Below are positions 35,556 to 44,400 of a stretch of DNA of 64,000 bases, piece after piece. The stretch comes from Agromyces humatus. Its GTDB lineage: Bacteria; Actinomycetota; Actinomycetes; Actinomycetales; Microbacteriaceae. Position 1 is the first letter of the stretch. Each line of letters opens with the position of its first letter. The translations under genes and the position numbers were made by a program. The DNA lies in the NCBI RefSeq assembly GCF_021228295.1, contig NZ_JAJQPD010000001.1, positions 310,001 through 374,000 on the forward strand, in the 5' to 3' direction. The notes beneath the pieces are model-generated. The model had not been told where the DNA came from, ran no database searches, and saw only the letters and a list, made by a program, of their open reading frames with translations.

Positions 35556-36599
35556 TCAGTTCAGGATGGCGCGGATCCACGCGCCTGAGTCCGTCAGCGT
35601 TCGCTCGGACTCGACATAGGAGCGCGCAGTGGTTGCCGCCGAAGCGAGCGCGTCGGGCGCTGCGAGCACCGACCGGAGCGCCGAGTACCAGTCGTCGGGG
35701 GTGCGAGCCAAGGTCAGGCCGTGCTGCCCATGTCCGCGATACGGGCCGAAGTCGGAGGCGACCGTGGGCAGTCCGAGCATGGAGTACTCCAAGAACTTCA
35801 GGTCGCTCTTGTGTTCGTTGAACGCCGTTGGTGCCAGCGGCGCAACGGCAAGATCCCAGCGGTCGCGGTTGTCGAGCAGCCACGCTACGAATGCGGGATA
35901 GTTCGTCTTGTCGCCGGGAATGTCGAACCGCTCTCGCCATGGCTCGTCACGCTCGGAGATGCCGACGGTCTCGAGCGCGATCGGCGCCTCTTCGGCGATG
36001 AGTCGCTCGAAGGGTTCGCGCAGCAACTCGGCGTCCTCGGCGTGGGTCGAGCTTCCCATGTACAGCACCCGCAACTGCTCTCGCGGCTCGGCGACGTCGT
36101 GCGCCGTGCGAAGACGCGTCCAGAGTTCGGGGTCGACGACATTCGGCACGACGCGCACACTGCGATTGACCGTGGAGACGATTCCCGCGAGCGGTTTGGT
36201 ACTCACGACGACTCGGTCGGCGAACCTGATCAGTCGCTGCATGCGCTCGAGGCGGACCGGATCATAGCCCTGGTCGATCAACCGCTCGACGGCCGTGGCG
36301 CTCAGGAGATCGTCATCGATCTCGGCCACGAGACGAATGTGGCGCTTCTTGGCCGCGGTGATGAGCGGTTCCACCTTCGTTGGCTCGACCGCGTCGCGCT
36401 GCACGAGGATCGCATCGAATTCATGGTCGACGGCGTTGGCGATGAAGGCATCGACGTCGAGTTGGACGACCCAAGCGTCTCCGTCGCGAAGCGCCTTGCG
36501 CGCACGTCGGATAACCCTGACGTGCGCGGATCCGGGGTGCTTCCCATTCACGCCGTGCGCCACATAGGCGATGCGCGGGATGCGTCTCCGTGCAACCAC
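35556..36599 (-). CDS. Glycosyltransferase (GT-B type)
   Basis: Protein of 347 residues from the GTG at 36599. N-terminal segment RIPRIAYVAHGVNGKHPGSAHVRV opens a GT-B fold. The C-terminal half has LRVLYMGSSTHAEDAELL and the donor-site region KSDLKFLEYSMLGLPTVASDFGPY. An upstream TTG (36632) is in frame but lies in probable promoter DNA. GAGGG lies 10 bases before the GTG. It is first in a two-gene unit with the 1062-residue enzyme. Its function is inferred as glycan synthesis. Confidence 0.8.
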   Translation of the reverse strand: MVARRRIPRIAYVAHGVNGKHPGSAHVRVIRRARKALRDGDAWVVQLDVDAFIANAVDHEFDAILVQRDAVEPTKVEPLITAAKKRHIRLVAEIDDDLLSATAVERLIDQGYDPVRLERMQRLIRFADRVVVSTKPLAGIVSTVNRSVRVVPNVVDPELWTRLRTAHDVAEPREQLRVLYMGSSTHAEDAELLREPFERLIAEEAPIALETVGISERDEPWRERFDIPGDKTNYPAFVAWLLDNRDRWDLAVAPLAPTAFNEHKSDLKFLEYSMLGLPTVASDFGPYRGHGQHGLTLARTPDDWYSALRSVLAAPDALASAATTARSYVESERTLTDSGAWIRAILN

Positions 36600-36603
36600 T
36601 GAA

Positions 36604-36632
36604 AAAATACCCTCGGATTCGGAATTGGACAA
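36604..36632 (-). promoter_or_regulatory. Candidate promoter of the 36599 glycosyltransferase operon
   Basis: Minus-strand TTGTCC (36632-36627) and TATTTT (36609-36604) are 17 bases apart in an AT-rich patch. The spacing to the GTG is only 5 bases, slightly short for a leaderless start, so the assignment is tentative. Confidence 0.35.
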
Positions 36633-36745
36633 TCAGACGACTCTAGCAAAGCGAAACTGTGCGTAAGGATCGCTGCCTCACCAGAGGATCCGGCCAGTCG
36701 ATGAGGCTCGGCGGCACGGCCGGTGCGCGAGCACCCGTCGATCTG

Positions 36746-37804
36746 CTACCCGCCCGAGCGTCGACGAGCGCGGCGCGCGAGCGTACCGGCGCCACGGAAG
36801 GGTGCGGTCATCCGCCAGCTCCGACTCGTCGTGAGTTCGTCGATACGCAGGTCGGCGGCCGTGAGCCGTCGCTCGGTCTCGCGGAGCCTGCGCTCCGTCT
36901 CGGCTGAACGTTCCCCGACCTCGGCGATCAGGCGGTGCGCGACGTCCGCTTCCGAGGCTGCCGTACGGGCATCTGCAGACGCAGCCTCGAGCCCGCCGCG
37001 GAGTTCCGCGACGAGGAGGTCGGCCTCGCGGAGTCGACCGTCGAGCGCGTCAGCTCGCGACTGCGCATCTGCAGCGTGCCGCGTGGCGTCCTCGAGCGCG
37101 AGGGTCGCGTCCCACGCGGCCCGGATCCGGCGCCCGAGCCCATGGAACTGCCGCCGGGTGCCGTCAGGGTCGGCGTTCGCGTCGGCGAGAAATCGGAGCA
37201 CTTCCGCCGACACGTTCTCGCCGACGGCAAGCACGCCGAGTCCATGCCCATGTTCGAACTCGAACGACGGCCAGCGATCGGCGATCTCGGCCCAATAGCG
37301 GTACACGCCGAAGTCCTTCTTGCGCTCGAACGTGTCGTGAAAGAGCACCACTGCCCGATCGGACAGCTTCGGCAGCCAGGTCTCGAAGTCGTGGCGTACG
37401 TCTTCGTAGCGGTGCCGGCCATCGATATGCAGGAGGTCGATGCTCCCGTCTGGGGTCGACTCGACGAAATCGTCGAAGTAGCCGCGGTTGAGCCTGGCGA
37501 TGCCCGAGTAGTCGGCGTCCGCGACCCGTCGAACAGATTCGTAGACATCGTCGTCGTAGAAGCCGGCATGCTCGTCGCCCTGCCAGGTGTCGGTCGCGGT
37601 GACCTGCGACTCGAGTCCCAGGCGCTTGACGGCCTCGCAGAACACGAAGAACGAGTAGCCGCTGTGAGTGCCGAGCTCGACGATCGAATTCGGTCGGTGC
37701 ATCGCGACCAACGAGTACGCGAACGGGGCGTGCTCGAGCCATGCCGAGAGGACGAGCACCGGAGGCTGCCAGTATGCGGCGGGATCGAGCACCTTCGTGA
37801 TCAT
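36746..37804 (-). CDS. Class I SAM-dependent methyltransferase with C-terminal coiled coil
   Basis: Protein of 352 residues. Residues 30-205 are a Rossmann methyltransferase of the Methyltransf_24 type: SIVELGTHSGYSFFVF (motif I), the acidic VTATDTWQGDEHAGFY and DLLHIDGRHRYEDVRHD. Residues 225-325 are a long Arg/Glu/Ala coiled coil. The tail TSRSWRMTAPFRGAG ends in the SRSWR-T-P-R motif found at the ends of many polysaccharide glycosyltransferases. The ATG at 37804 has AAGGAT 7 bases upstream, better than the ATG at 37837. Probably methylates a glycan and is held in an assembly complex by the coiled coil (inference). Confidence 0.82.
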   Translation of the reverse strand: MITKVLDPAAYWQPPVLVLSAWLEHAPFAYSLVAMHRPNSIVELGTHSGYSFFVFCEAVKRLGLESQVTATDTWQGDEHAGFYDDDVYESVRRVADADYSGIARLNRGYFDDFVESTPDGSIDLLHIDGRHRYEDVRHDFETWLPKLSDRAVVLFHDTFERKKDFGVYRYWAEIADRWPSFEFEHGHGLGVLAVGENVSAEVLRFLADANADPDGTRRQFHGLGRRIRAAWDATLALEDATRHAADAQSRADALDGRLREADLLVAELRGGLEAASADARTAASEADVAHRLIAEVGERSAETERRLRETERRLTAADLRIDELTTSRSWRMTAPFRGAGTLARRARRRSGG

Positions 37805-37965
37805 GCGAGCATCCTTCAGCTGTCTATGATGGGTCACGCTTCCTGTGACGTCGACGCGGGATCGACGCGAGGAATGGGTTCCATGAGGGGTCTGGGTGGG
37901 ACTGGGACCGCCGGCGACATCGAGTCCGACGAGCCCTCACAATATCGGTTCGACTTCGCCGCGCC

Positions 37966-40050
37966 ATGAGTACGACTCGAGAGCGGTCGGCCCCCGGCGT
38001 GGTCATCGAACCGCGTCGCGAGCGCCGCGACGGATTCCGCGCCGACATCCAGGGCCTGCGCGCCTTCGCCGTCATCGTGGTGATCCTCGACCACCTCTTC
38101 CGCTGGCCGTCGGGCGGCTTCGTCGGCGTCGACGTGTTCTTCGTCATCTCGGGCTACCTGATCACGTCGCACGTGCTGCGTGAACTCGATCGCACGGGCA
38201 AGCTCTCGCTTTCGGGGTTCTATCGGCGACGCATCCGCCGCATCGCGCCCGCGGCGACACTCGTGATCGTCGTGACCGTCGCGTTCTGCGCCCTGCTGCT
38301 GCCCCGCGGTCGCGCGCTCTCGGTCGCCGTCGACGGCCTCTGGGCGTTCCTCTTCGGCGCGAACTGGCGATCGATGCTGGTCGGCACCGACTACTTCCAG
38401 CTCGGTCAGCTGCCGTCCCCGCTGCAGCACTACTGGTCGCTCTCGGTGGAGGAGCAGTTCTACTTCGTCTGGCCGTTGCTCACCATGCTCGTGTTCATGG
38501 CGGCGATGCGCCGCTGGGGCACGCCGCGAGCTTCGCGCATCGCGACGATCACGGTGTTCTCGACGCTCATCGCGCTGTCGTTCGCGTGGGCGATGATCGA
38601 GACGGGCGCGAACCCGACCGCCGCGTACTTCTCGACTTTCACCCGCGCGTGGGAGCTTGGCGTCGGCGCCCTGCTCGCCGCCGTCTCACTGGGAGCGTGG
38701 CGCATTCCGTTCGCGGCACGCGTCGCCCTCGCGTGGCTCGGCGTCGCCGGACTCGTCGTCAGTGTGTTCTGGATCGACGCCGCGTCGGTCTTCCCCGCGC
38801 CGACCGTCGCCCTCCCCGTACTCGCCACGGTCGCCGTCATCGCGGCGGGAATCGGCGAACACTCGCCGCGGTACAGCCGCCTGCTCTGGCCGCTGACGAA
38901 CCGGGTGAGCACCTACGTGGGCGCGATCTCGTACTCGCTCTACCTCTGGCATTTCCCGGTGATCGTGCTGCTCGCCTCGTTCGTGCCGCTCGAGTCCCGC
39001 CGCTACCACGTGCTGGCGATCGCCATCACCGCGGTCGCGTCGGTGCTGTCGTACCACCTGGTCGAGGAGCCCGTGCGGCGGTCGAGGTGGCTCATGCCCA
39101 AGACCCCGCATTCCGATGCGCCGACGCGCCGACGGATGCCGCTGCTGATCACTGCGGGCGCAGGCGCGGCGTTGCTCATCGTCGTCGGGCTCGGTGCTGC
39201 TCGACTCAGCTTGCCCGAGCCGCAGGGCGCGCCCGCCGCGATGACCGCCGACTGCTTCGGGGCCGCGGCGGCGCCGGGTGCGGGCAATGACTGCCCCCTC
39301 CCCGAGACCGTCTCGATCGACGAGGTGACGCCTACGCTCGATGCCCTGCCGACCGACACCGCGGGCGGCTACTCGTGCTGGCGGCCCAAGGGCGGCGACC
39401 TCACGACGTGTACGTTCGGGTCGGCAGCACCCGATGCCCGTCGCGTTGCGCTCGTCGGCGACAGTCATGCCGCGGCGCTGCTGCCCGCCTTCCTCGAGAA
39501 TGCCGAGACCCTCGGCTGGTCGCTCGACGCCTACCTCGGATTCGGGTGCCAATGGCGCGACCAGCCCGACGGCAGCGACTGCGACGCCGTTGCCGATCAG
39601 GTGCAGCAACACCTCGTCGACGGCGAGTACGACCTCGTCATCACGACCGCCGCCAGATGGGCGATCGCCGACGCCTCACCTGACTCGTTCAGCGAACGCT
39701 GGACCGCAGTGAAGGCGACCGGAGCCGAGGTCGTGGTCGTCGGCTCCGTGCCGCTCGTGCCCGAGTCCACCTTCGCGTGCCTGTCACGTGTCGGCGCGAA
39801 CCTGAACGACTGCGGCACTCCCCGCTCCGAGGCTACGCAACCTGACGACGTGCAACTCGCCGCAGCTGCTGACTCGGGCGCCGCCGTCGTCGACATGACC
39901 GACTACTACTGCGATGAGGCGCGGTGCCCGGCGGTGATCGGCGGCGCCATCGTCTACCGCGACGCTGCCGGCCACATCTCGGGCACGTACATGAAGACCA
40001 TGGCGCCCTACCTCATCGAGCGCATCAACGCCGCGAGCGCGGAACGGTAG
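37966..40050 (+). CDS. Acyltransferase-3 / SGNH hydrolase fusion (OafA-like)
   Basis: Second two-domain O-acyltransferase, 694 residues. The acyltransferase-3 domain begins FRADIQGLRAFAVIVVILDHLF with ten helices; the SGNH domain has GDSH at residues 498-501 and an Asp-x3-His (Asp666, His670) in place of the usual Asp-x2-His. The central PLQHYWSLSVEEQFYFVWPL is a family hallmark. It is divergent from the methyltransferase and lies 10 bases upstream of the first O-antigen ligase-like gene, probably co-transcribed. It is related to but clearly different from the protein at 23000-25060. Predicted role is acetylation of an exported polymer. Confidence 0.9.
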   Translation: MSTTRERSAPGVVIEPRRERRDGFRADIQGLRAFAVIVVILDHLFRWPSGGFVGVDVFFVISGYLITSHVLRELDRTGKLSLSGFYRRRIRRIAPAATLVIVVTVAFCALLLPRGRALSVAVDGLWAFLFGANWRSMLVGTDYFQLGQLPSPLQHYWSLSVEEQFYFVWPLLTMLVFMAAMRRWGTPRASRIATITVFSTLIALSFAWAMIETGANPTAAYFSTFTRAWELGVGALLAAVSLGAWRIPFAARVALAWLGVAGLVVSVFWIDAASVFPAPTVALPVLATVAVIAAGIGEHSPRYSRLLWPLTNRVSTYVGAISYSLYLWHFPVIVLLASFVPLESRRYHVLAIAITAVASVLSYHLVEEPVRRSRWLMPKTPHSDAPTRRRMPLLITAGAGAALLIVVGLGAARLSLPEPQGAPAAMTADCFGAAAAPGAGNDCPLPETVSIDEVTPTLDALPTDTAGGYSCWRPKGGDLTTCTFGSAAPDARRVALVGDSHAAALLPAFLENAETLGWSLDAYLGFGCQWRDQPDGSDCDAVADQVQQHLVDGEYDLVITTAARWAIADASPDSFSERWTAVKATGAEVVVVGSVPLVPESTFACLSRVGANLNDCGTPRSEATQPDDVQLAAAADSGAAVVDMTDYYCDEARCPAVIGGAIVYRDAAGHISGTYMKTMAPYLIERINAASAER

Positions 40051-40060
40051 CCTTGAGCGC

Positions 40061-41470
40061 ATGGCATCCGGGCGACGCAACGCACTGATCGGCGCGTACC
40101 CGACGTTCGCACTGTTCACGCTGCTCGCGGGTCAGTTCTGGCGAAACCTGCTGGGTTGGTGGGGCTTCGGCATCGTCGCCGCGCTCGTGATCGCCGGAGC
40201 CGTCGTGCTCCTCGTTCAGACGAAGCCGACCTGGAAGTGGCGGCGCGTGCCGAAGTCGACCTTCGTCTTCCTCTTCATCGCAACGCTCTCGATCGCGTGG
40301 TCGTTCTACCCCGGGGCATCCGCACTCGGTGTGCTGCTCACGCTGGTCACGACCCTCGTGGCCGTGGCTCTGGTGCTCTGCCTCCCCTGGGCCCGCTTCG
40401 TTCGCGCGCTCAGCGCAGCGATCAAGTGGGTGCTGGCGCTCTCGCTGCTCTTCGAACTCTGGGTCGCGATCTTCATCCGCGAGCCGCTGCTGCCGAACTT
40501 CCCCGACTTCGAACCCGAGGGCAAGCTGCCCATGGCGTTCTACTGGTCGCGCTCGCTGCTCTTCGACGGCGGTCCCATCGAGGGCATCGTCGCGAGCCGC
40601 AACCTGCTCGGCATGGTCGCCCTGCTGGGGCTCATCGTGTTCGGCACGCTCCTCGCGGCCGGGAGCATGCGCCGCGGGTGGGGCATCACGTGGCTCGTCG
40701 TTGCCGGCCTCACGTTCGCACTGACGCGATCGGCGACCATCATCGTCGTGGCGGTGATCGTGCTCATCGCCCTCGCGTTCGCGCTGTGGACGCGACGGGT
40801 CGGGCCGAACCGTCGCCGTGGCGTCTACGTCACGGCCGCCGGCGTGCTCGTGGCATCCGTGACCCTGCTCGCCGTGTTCTGGAACAACCTGCTCGAACTC
40901 TTCGGCAAGGGTGAAGACCTCACCGGCCGCCTCGACATCTGGAACTCGGTGATCGGCCTGGCCGCCGAACGGCCGTGGGTGGGCTGGGGCTGGGTCGGCT
41001 ACTGGAATCCGTTCGTCGAACCGTTCGACGACCTCGCGGTGCGCAAGGGCGTCGTCTACCTGCAGGCGCACAACGCGTGGCTCGACGTCTGGATGCAGGT
41101 CGGCATCATCGGCCTGCTGGCGTTCGCGGCGATCGTGATCGGCGCGCTGTGGCGGTCGTGGTTCCTCTCCGTCGATCGACCGGTGGATGCCTCGGGCCGC
41201 GCACTCCCGTACTCGGCGGCGGCCTTGCTGCCGATGCTGGTGCTCGTCGCCCTCATCGGGCAGAGCCTCGCCGAGAGCCGCATCCTCGTCGAGAGCGGGT
41301 GGGCGCTGCTCATCGCGATCGCCTGGGCGACGAAGCGACGGCAATGGGAACACGAGCCGTTGCCGGCCGCTCTGCCGGCCAACCGGTCGGCGCTCGTACG
41401 ACCGACGCACGAGCCGCCGACGCCCGAGCCGGCAGCGCCTGACGCAACCACCGGCGACGAGGCACGATGA
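40061..41470 (+). CDS. O-antigen ligase/polymerase-like membrane protein (Wzy/WaaL type)
   Basis: Protein of 469 residues with about eleven membrane helices and a Pro/Ala-rich cytoplasmic tail (about 430-469). The Wzy_C signature region around GKGEDLTGRLDIWNSVI...GWGWVGYW (about 284-312) and the following loop with HNAWLDVWMQVG are typical of enzymes that ligate or polymerise glycans on undecaprenyl carriers. The stop overlaps the next gene, a relative, by 4 bases (ATGA). Whether it polymerises or transfers polymer to the wall is open. Confidence 0.87.
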   Translation: MASGRRNALIGAYPTFALFTLLAGQFWRNLLGWWGFGIVAALVIAGAVVLLVQTKPTWKWRRVPKSTFVFLFIATLSIAWSFYPGASALGVLLTLVTTLVAVALVLCLPWARFVRALSAAIKWVLALSLLFELWVAIFIREPLLPNFPDFEPEGKLPMAFYWSRSLLFDGGPIEGIVASRNLLGMVALLGLIVFGTLLAAGSMRRGWGITWLVVAGLTFALTRSATIIVVAVIVLIALAFALWTRRVGPNRRRGVYVTAAGVLVASVTLLAVFWNNLLELFGKGEDLTGRLDIWNSVIGLAAERPWVGWGWVGYWNPFVEPFDDLAVRKGVVYLQAHNAWLDVWMQVGIIGLLAFAAIVIGALWRSWFLSVDRPVDASGRALPYSAAALLPMLVLVALIGQSLAESRILVESGWALLIAIAWATKRRQWEHEPLPAALPANRSALVRPTHEPPTPEPAAPDATTGDEAR

Positions 41471-42744
41471 CCTCGAGCGGAGCGCCCGGTCGCGTCGAGG
41501 CCGTGCGGGAGTTCGTGGGCTCCGCCCGGTTCGCGCAAGCGCTCGCGCTGCTCGCGGTCGGACTCGCGTTCAGCGCGCACGCGATTCGCGCGGTCATCGG
41601 CTGGCCCGGCCTGCTCGCCGCGCTCGCGGCGCTGCTCGTGCTCTGCGGCGCATCGCTCGTCACCCGGTGGCGGGCGATCGAGTGGTACGGCATCCTGCCC
41701 ATCAGCATCCTCGTCTTCGTCGGCTGGTGCGCGGCCTCGGTGATCTGGAGCAGCAATCCGGGCCTGTCGGTGCTTCGCGTCGCCTACCTGATCGCGTTCG
41801 GCGTGCTCGGCGTCTACGTCGCACTCATGCGCGACACCATCCAGATCGTGCGCGCCTTCGGCGACACCATGCGGGTGCTGCTCGGCGTCTCGATCGTGCT
41901 CGAGGTGTTCTCGGGGATCCTGTTCGACGTGCCGATCAGATTCCTCGGCATCGAGGGCAACCTCGCCGCGCTGGGCCCGATCCAGGGCGTGTTCGGCTCA
42001 CGGAACATGCTCGGATTCGTGGCGCTCATCGCGCTCATCACCTTCATCGTCGAATGGCGCACCCACATCGTCACGCGCACGAAGGCCATTGCCTCGCTCG
42101 CGCTCGCGCTGATCATCCTCGCGCTCTCCGGCTCGCCGACGACCTGGATCGCGCTCGGTGCCGCGCTGCTCGCCCTCGCCGCGCTCTACGGGCTGCGACG
42201 GGTCTCGCCCGACACCCGATGGCGCTGGCAGCTCGCCCTGCTCATCACCGCGGCCGCCGCGCTCATCACCGGCTGGATCCTGCGGGTGCGCATCATCGAG
42301 CTGCTCGACGCCCGTGCCGAGTTCGACGTGCGACTCGACGTCTGGCGCGAGCTCTCGCGCTACTTGAGCCTGAACCCGCTTCAGGGCTGGGGCTGGGTCG
42401 GAAAGTGGCCCGACGCCCCGCCGTACACCTGGATCGAGGCGGGCACGGGGCGTGCGCACGAGTCGGCGTTGAACGCCTATCTCGATGCCTACTTCCAGGT
42501 CGGCGTCATCGGCGCCGTGCTCTTCGCCGCGCTCATCGGCGTCGCCCTCGTGCGCGCCTGGTTGCTCGCATCGAACCGTCGAAGCGTGGTCTACCTGTGG
42601 CCGGCGCTCATGCTCGTGGCGATCGCGGTGACCTCGGCTGCCGAGAGCTTCGCGCTCTCAGAAGGCGGCTGGATGCTCGTCGTGATCTGCGCGGTCAAGG
42701 CGGCTCGCGACATGAGTTGGCGAGACGCGCTCAAACGAACCTGA
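41467..42744 (+). CDS. O-antigen ligase/polymerase-like membrane protein (second copy)
   Basis: Protein of 425 residues related to the upstream gene, with about eleven membrane helices. The Wzy_C signature is the region DVRLDVWRELSRYLSLNPLQGWGWVGKW, followed by a short loop containing ESALNAYLDAYFQVG. The tandem pair is translated with a 4-base overlap, suggesting the two act together, for example as two ligases of different acceptor specificity or a polymerase plus a ligase. Next comes the ABC exporter with a separate leaderless start. Confidence 0.87.
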   Translation: MTSSGAPGRVEAVREFVGSARFAQALALLAVGLAFSAHAIRAVIGWPGLLAALAALLVLCGASLVTRWRAIEWYGILPISILVFVGWCAASVIWSSNPGLSVLRVAYLIAFGVLGVYVALMRDTIQIVRAFGDTMRVLLGVSIVLEVFSGILFDVPIRFLGIEGNLAALGPIQGVFGSRNMLGFVALIALITFIVEWRTHIVTRTKAIASLALALIILALSGSPTTWIALGAALLALAALYGLRRVSPDTRWRWQLALLITAAAALITGWILRVRIIELLDARAEFDVRLDVWRELSRYLSLNPLQGWGWVGKWPDAPPYTWIEAGTGRAHESALNAYLDAYFQVGVIGAVLFAALIGVALVRAWLLASNRRSVVYLWPALMLVAIAVTSAAESFALSEGGWMLVVICAVKAARDMSWRDALKRT

Positions 42745-42787
42745 GCGAACGCCGAACGGGTGGCGCGAATGCGCCCGATCACGACCA

Positions 42788-42793
42788 TAGAAT
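42788..42793 (+). promoter_or_regulatory. Candidate -10 element (leaderless start at 42801)
   Basis: TAGAAT ends 8 bases before the ATG at 42801, suggesting an independent promoter for the exporter genes inside the cluster. Confidence 0.45.
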
Positions 42794-42800
42794 CGTTGGA

Positions 42801-43670
42801 ATGAGCAGAGCGGAATCGGTGGACGTCAGCGCGTTCGCCGTCCCCGGTGCGGGCCGCGGCATCCTCGACGTCGTCAAGTATCGATACCTGCTGCGCCTCC
42901 TGATCCGCAAGGGCATCATCACGCGGTATCACGGCTCGGTGCTGGGCTGGGTGTGGTCGTACGTGAAGCCGGCTGCCCAGTTCGCCGTCTTCTACGTCGT
43001 GATGGGCTTGTTCCTGAACCTCACGAAGGGCATCGAGTCGTACCCGATCTACCTGTTCTCGGGCATCGTGGTCGTCAACCTGTTCAATGAGGCGTTCGGC
43101 AACGCCACGCGCTCGATCGTCTCGAACAAGGCGCTCGTCAAGAAGATCTACCTGCCGCGAGAGCTCTTCCCGATCGCCGACGTGTTCATCGCGCTCGTCC
43201 ACTTCCTGCCGCAACTCAGCATCCTGCTCGTCGTGTGCCTCTTCGTCGGCTGGGTGCCGACGCCGCTCGGACTGCTCGGTGCACTGCTCGCGGTGTTCAT
43301 CGTCGCGGTGCTGGCGACCGGGCTCGGCCTGCTGTTCGGCGCGATCAACGTGGCGTACCGCGACGCGCAGAACGTCGTCGAGCTCATCCTGCTGTTCGCC
43401 ACCTGGACCTCGCCCGTGCTCTACAGCTGGACGATGGTGCGCGACCAGGCGCCGACCTGGCTCTTCGACATCTACATGGCCAATCCGCTGACGAGCGCCG
43501 TCGAGCTGTTCCACACCGCGTTCTGGTTCCCGACGACGAGCGAGACCGCCGAGCGACCCGAATCCCTCTGGCTGTTCACATTGATCGGACTCGTCATCGC
43601 CGTGCTGTGCCTCATCGCGGGCCAGCTCGTCTTCAGAAGACTCGAGGGACGCTTTGCGCAAGACCTCTGA
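42801..43670 (+). CDS. ABC-2 type polysaccharide exporter permease (Wzm/TagG-like)
   Basis: Integral membrane subunit of 289 residues with six helices (from about residue 48), of the ABC-2 family that exports undecaprenyl-linked polysaccharide or teichoic acid. The N-terminal cytoplasmic part includes the amphipathic LRLLIRKGIITRYHGSVLGW, a hallmark of TagG/Wzm/RfbD permeases. The ATG was chosen because a -10 element lies 8 bases upstream and the permease fold begins just after; the longer frame overlaps the ligase gene. The ATPase start lies 17 bases inside its end. Confidence 0.92.
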   Translation: MSRAESVDVSAFAVPGAGRGILDVVKYRYLLRLLIRKGIITRYHGSVLGWVWSYVKPAAQFAVFYVVMGLFLNLTKGIESYPIYLFSGIVVVNLFNEAFGNATRSIVSNKALVKKIYLPRELFPIADVFIALVHFLPQLSILLVVCLFVGWVPTPLGLLGALLAVFIVAVLATGLGLLFGAINVAYRDAQNVVELILLFATWTSPVLYSWTMVRDQAPTWLFDIYMANPLTSAVELFHTAFWFPTTSETAERPESLWLFTLIGLVIAVLCLIAGQLVFRRLEGRFAQDL

Positions 43671-44400
43671 ATCCCCGCTCCCCCGCATCATCATCGAAGG
43701 CGTGCAGAAGACCTACACGCTGCGACACAGCAACTCGTTCAAGGAGAGCTTCGTCGCACGGCTGCGGCGCAAGCGCACGTCGACGTCGTTCACGGCACTC
43801 AACGATGTCACCCTCACCGTGCACGAGGGCGAGGCGATCGCGCTGATCGGCTACAACGGCTCGGGAAAGTCGACGCTGCTGAAACTCGTGTCGGGCGTGC
43901 TGCGACCCGACGCGGGCCGAGTGCGCACACGTGGGCGCGTGGCCGGCCTCATCGAGGTGGGCGCGGGATTCCATCCTGACCTCTCGGGCCGCGAGAACGT
44001 CTACCTGAACGCCGCGATCCTCGGCATGGCGAAAGAGGAGATCGACGCCAGGTTCGACGAGATCGTCGCGTTCAGCGAGATCGGCGAGTTCATCGACACC
44101 GAGGTCAAGCACTACTCCTCGGGCATGTTCGTGCGACTCGCATTCGCGGTGGCGATCCACACCGAGCTCGACATCCTGCTCGTCGACGAAGTGCTCGCCG
44201 TCGGCGACGCGCCCTTCCGCGAGAAGTGCAACGCGAAGATCCGCGAGCTCGTCTCCGCGGGCAAGACGCTGTTCATCGTGACCCACGACCTCGGCATGGT
44301 CTCCGAGATCTGCAACCGGGGCATCGTGCTGCGCCAGGGCGAGCTGATCTTCGACGGCGCCATGCCAGAGGCCATCGCGGCGCTCAAGGGATCCCGGTGA
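43654..44400 (+). CDS. ABC polysaccharide exporter ATP-binding subunit (Wzt/TagH-like)
   Basis: ATPase of 248 residues. Walker A is GYNGSGKST (66-74), the ABC signature is the YSSGM variant typical of Wzt/TagH (about 149-153), and Walker B is LDILLVDEVLAVGD. There is no C-terminal carbohydrate-recognition domain of the kind found in long Wzt proteins, so export may not need a chain-end cap signal. The start is TTG with GAGGGA about 6 bases upstream, and it overlaps the permease gene by 17 bases. The last codon overlaps the GTG of the next gene in a GTGA arrangement. Confidence 0.93.
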   Translation: MRKTSESPLPRIIIEGVQKTYTLRHSNSFKESFVARLRRKRTSTSFTALNDVTLTVHEGEAIALIGYNGSGKSTLLKLVSGVLRPDAGRVRTRGRVAGLIEVGAGFHPDLSGRENVYLNAAILGMAKEEIDARFDEIVAFSEIGEFIDTEVKHYSSGMFVRLAFAVAIHTELDILLVDEVLAVGDAPFREKCNAKIRELVSAGKTLFIVTHDLGMVSEICNRGIVLRQGELIFDGAMPEAIAALKGSR

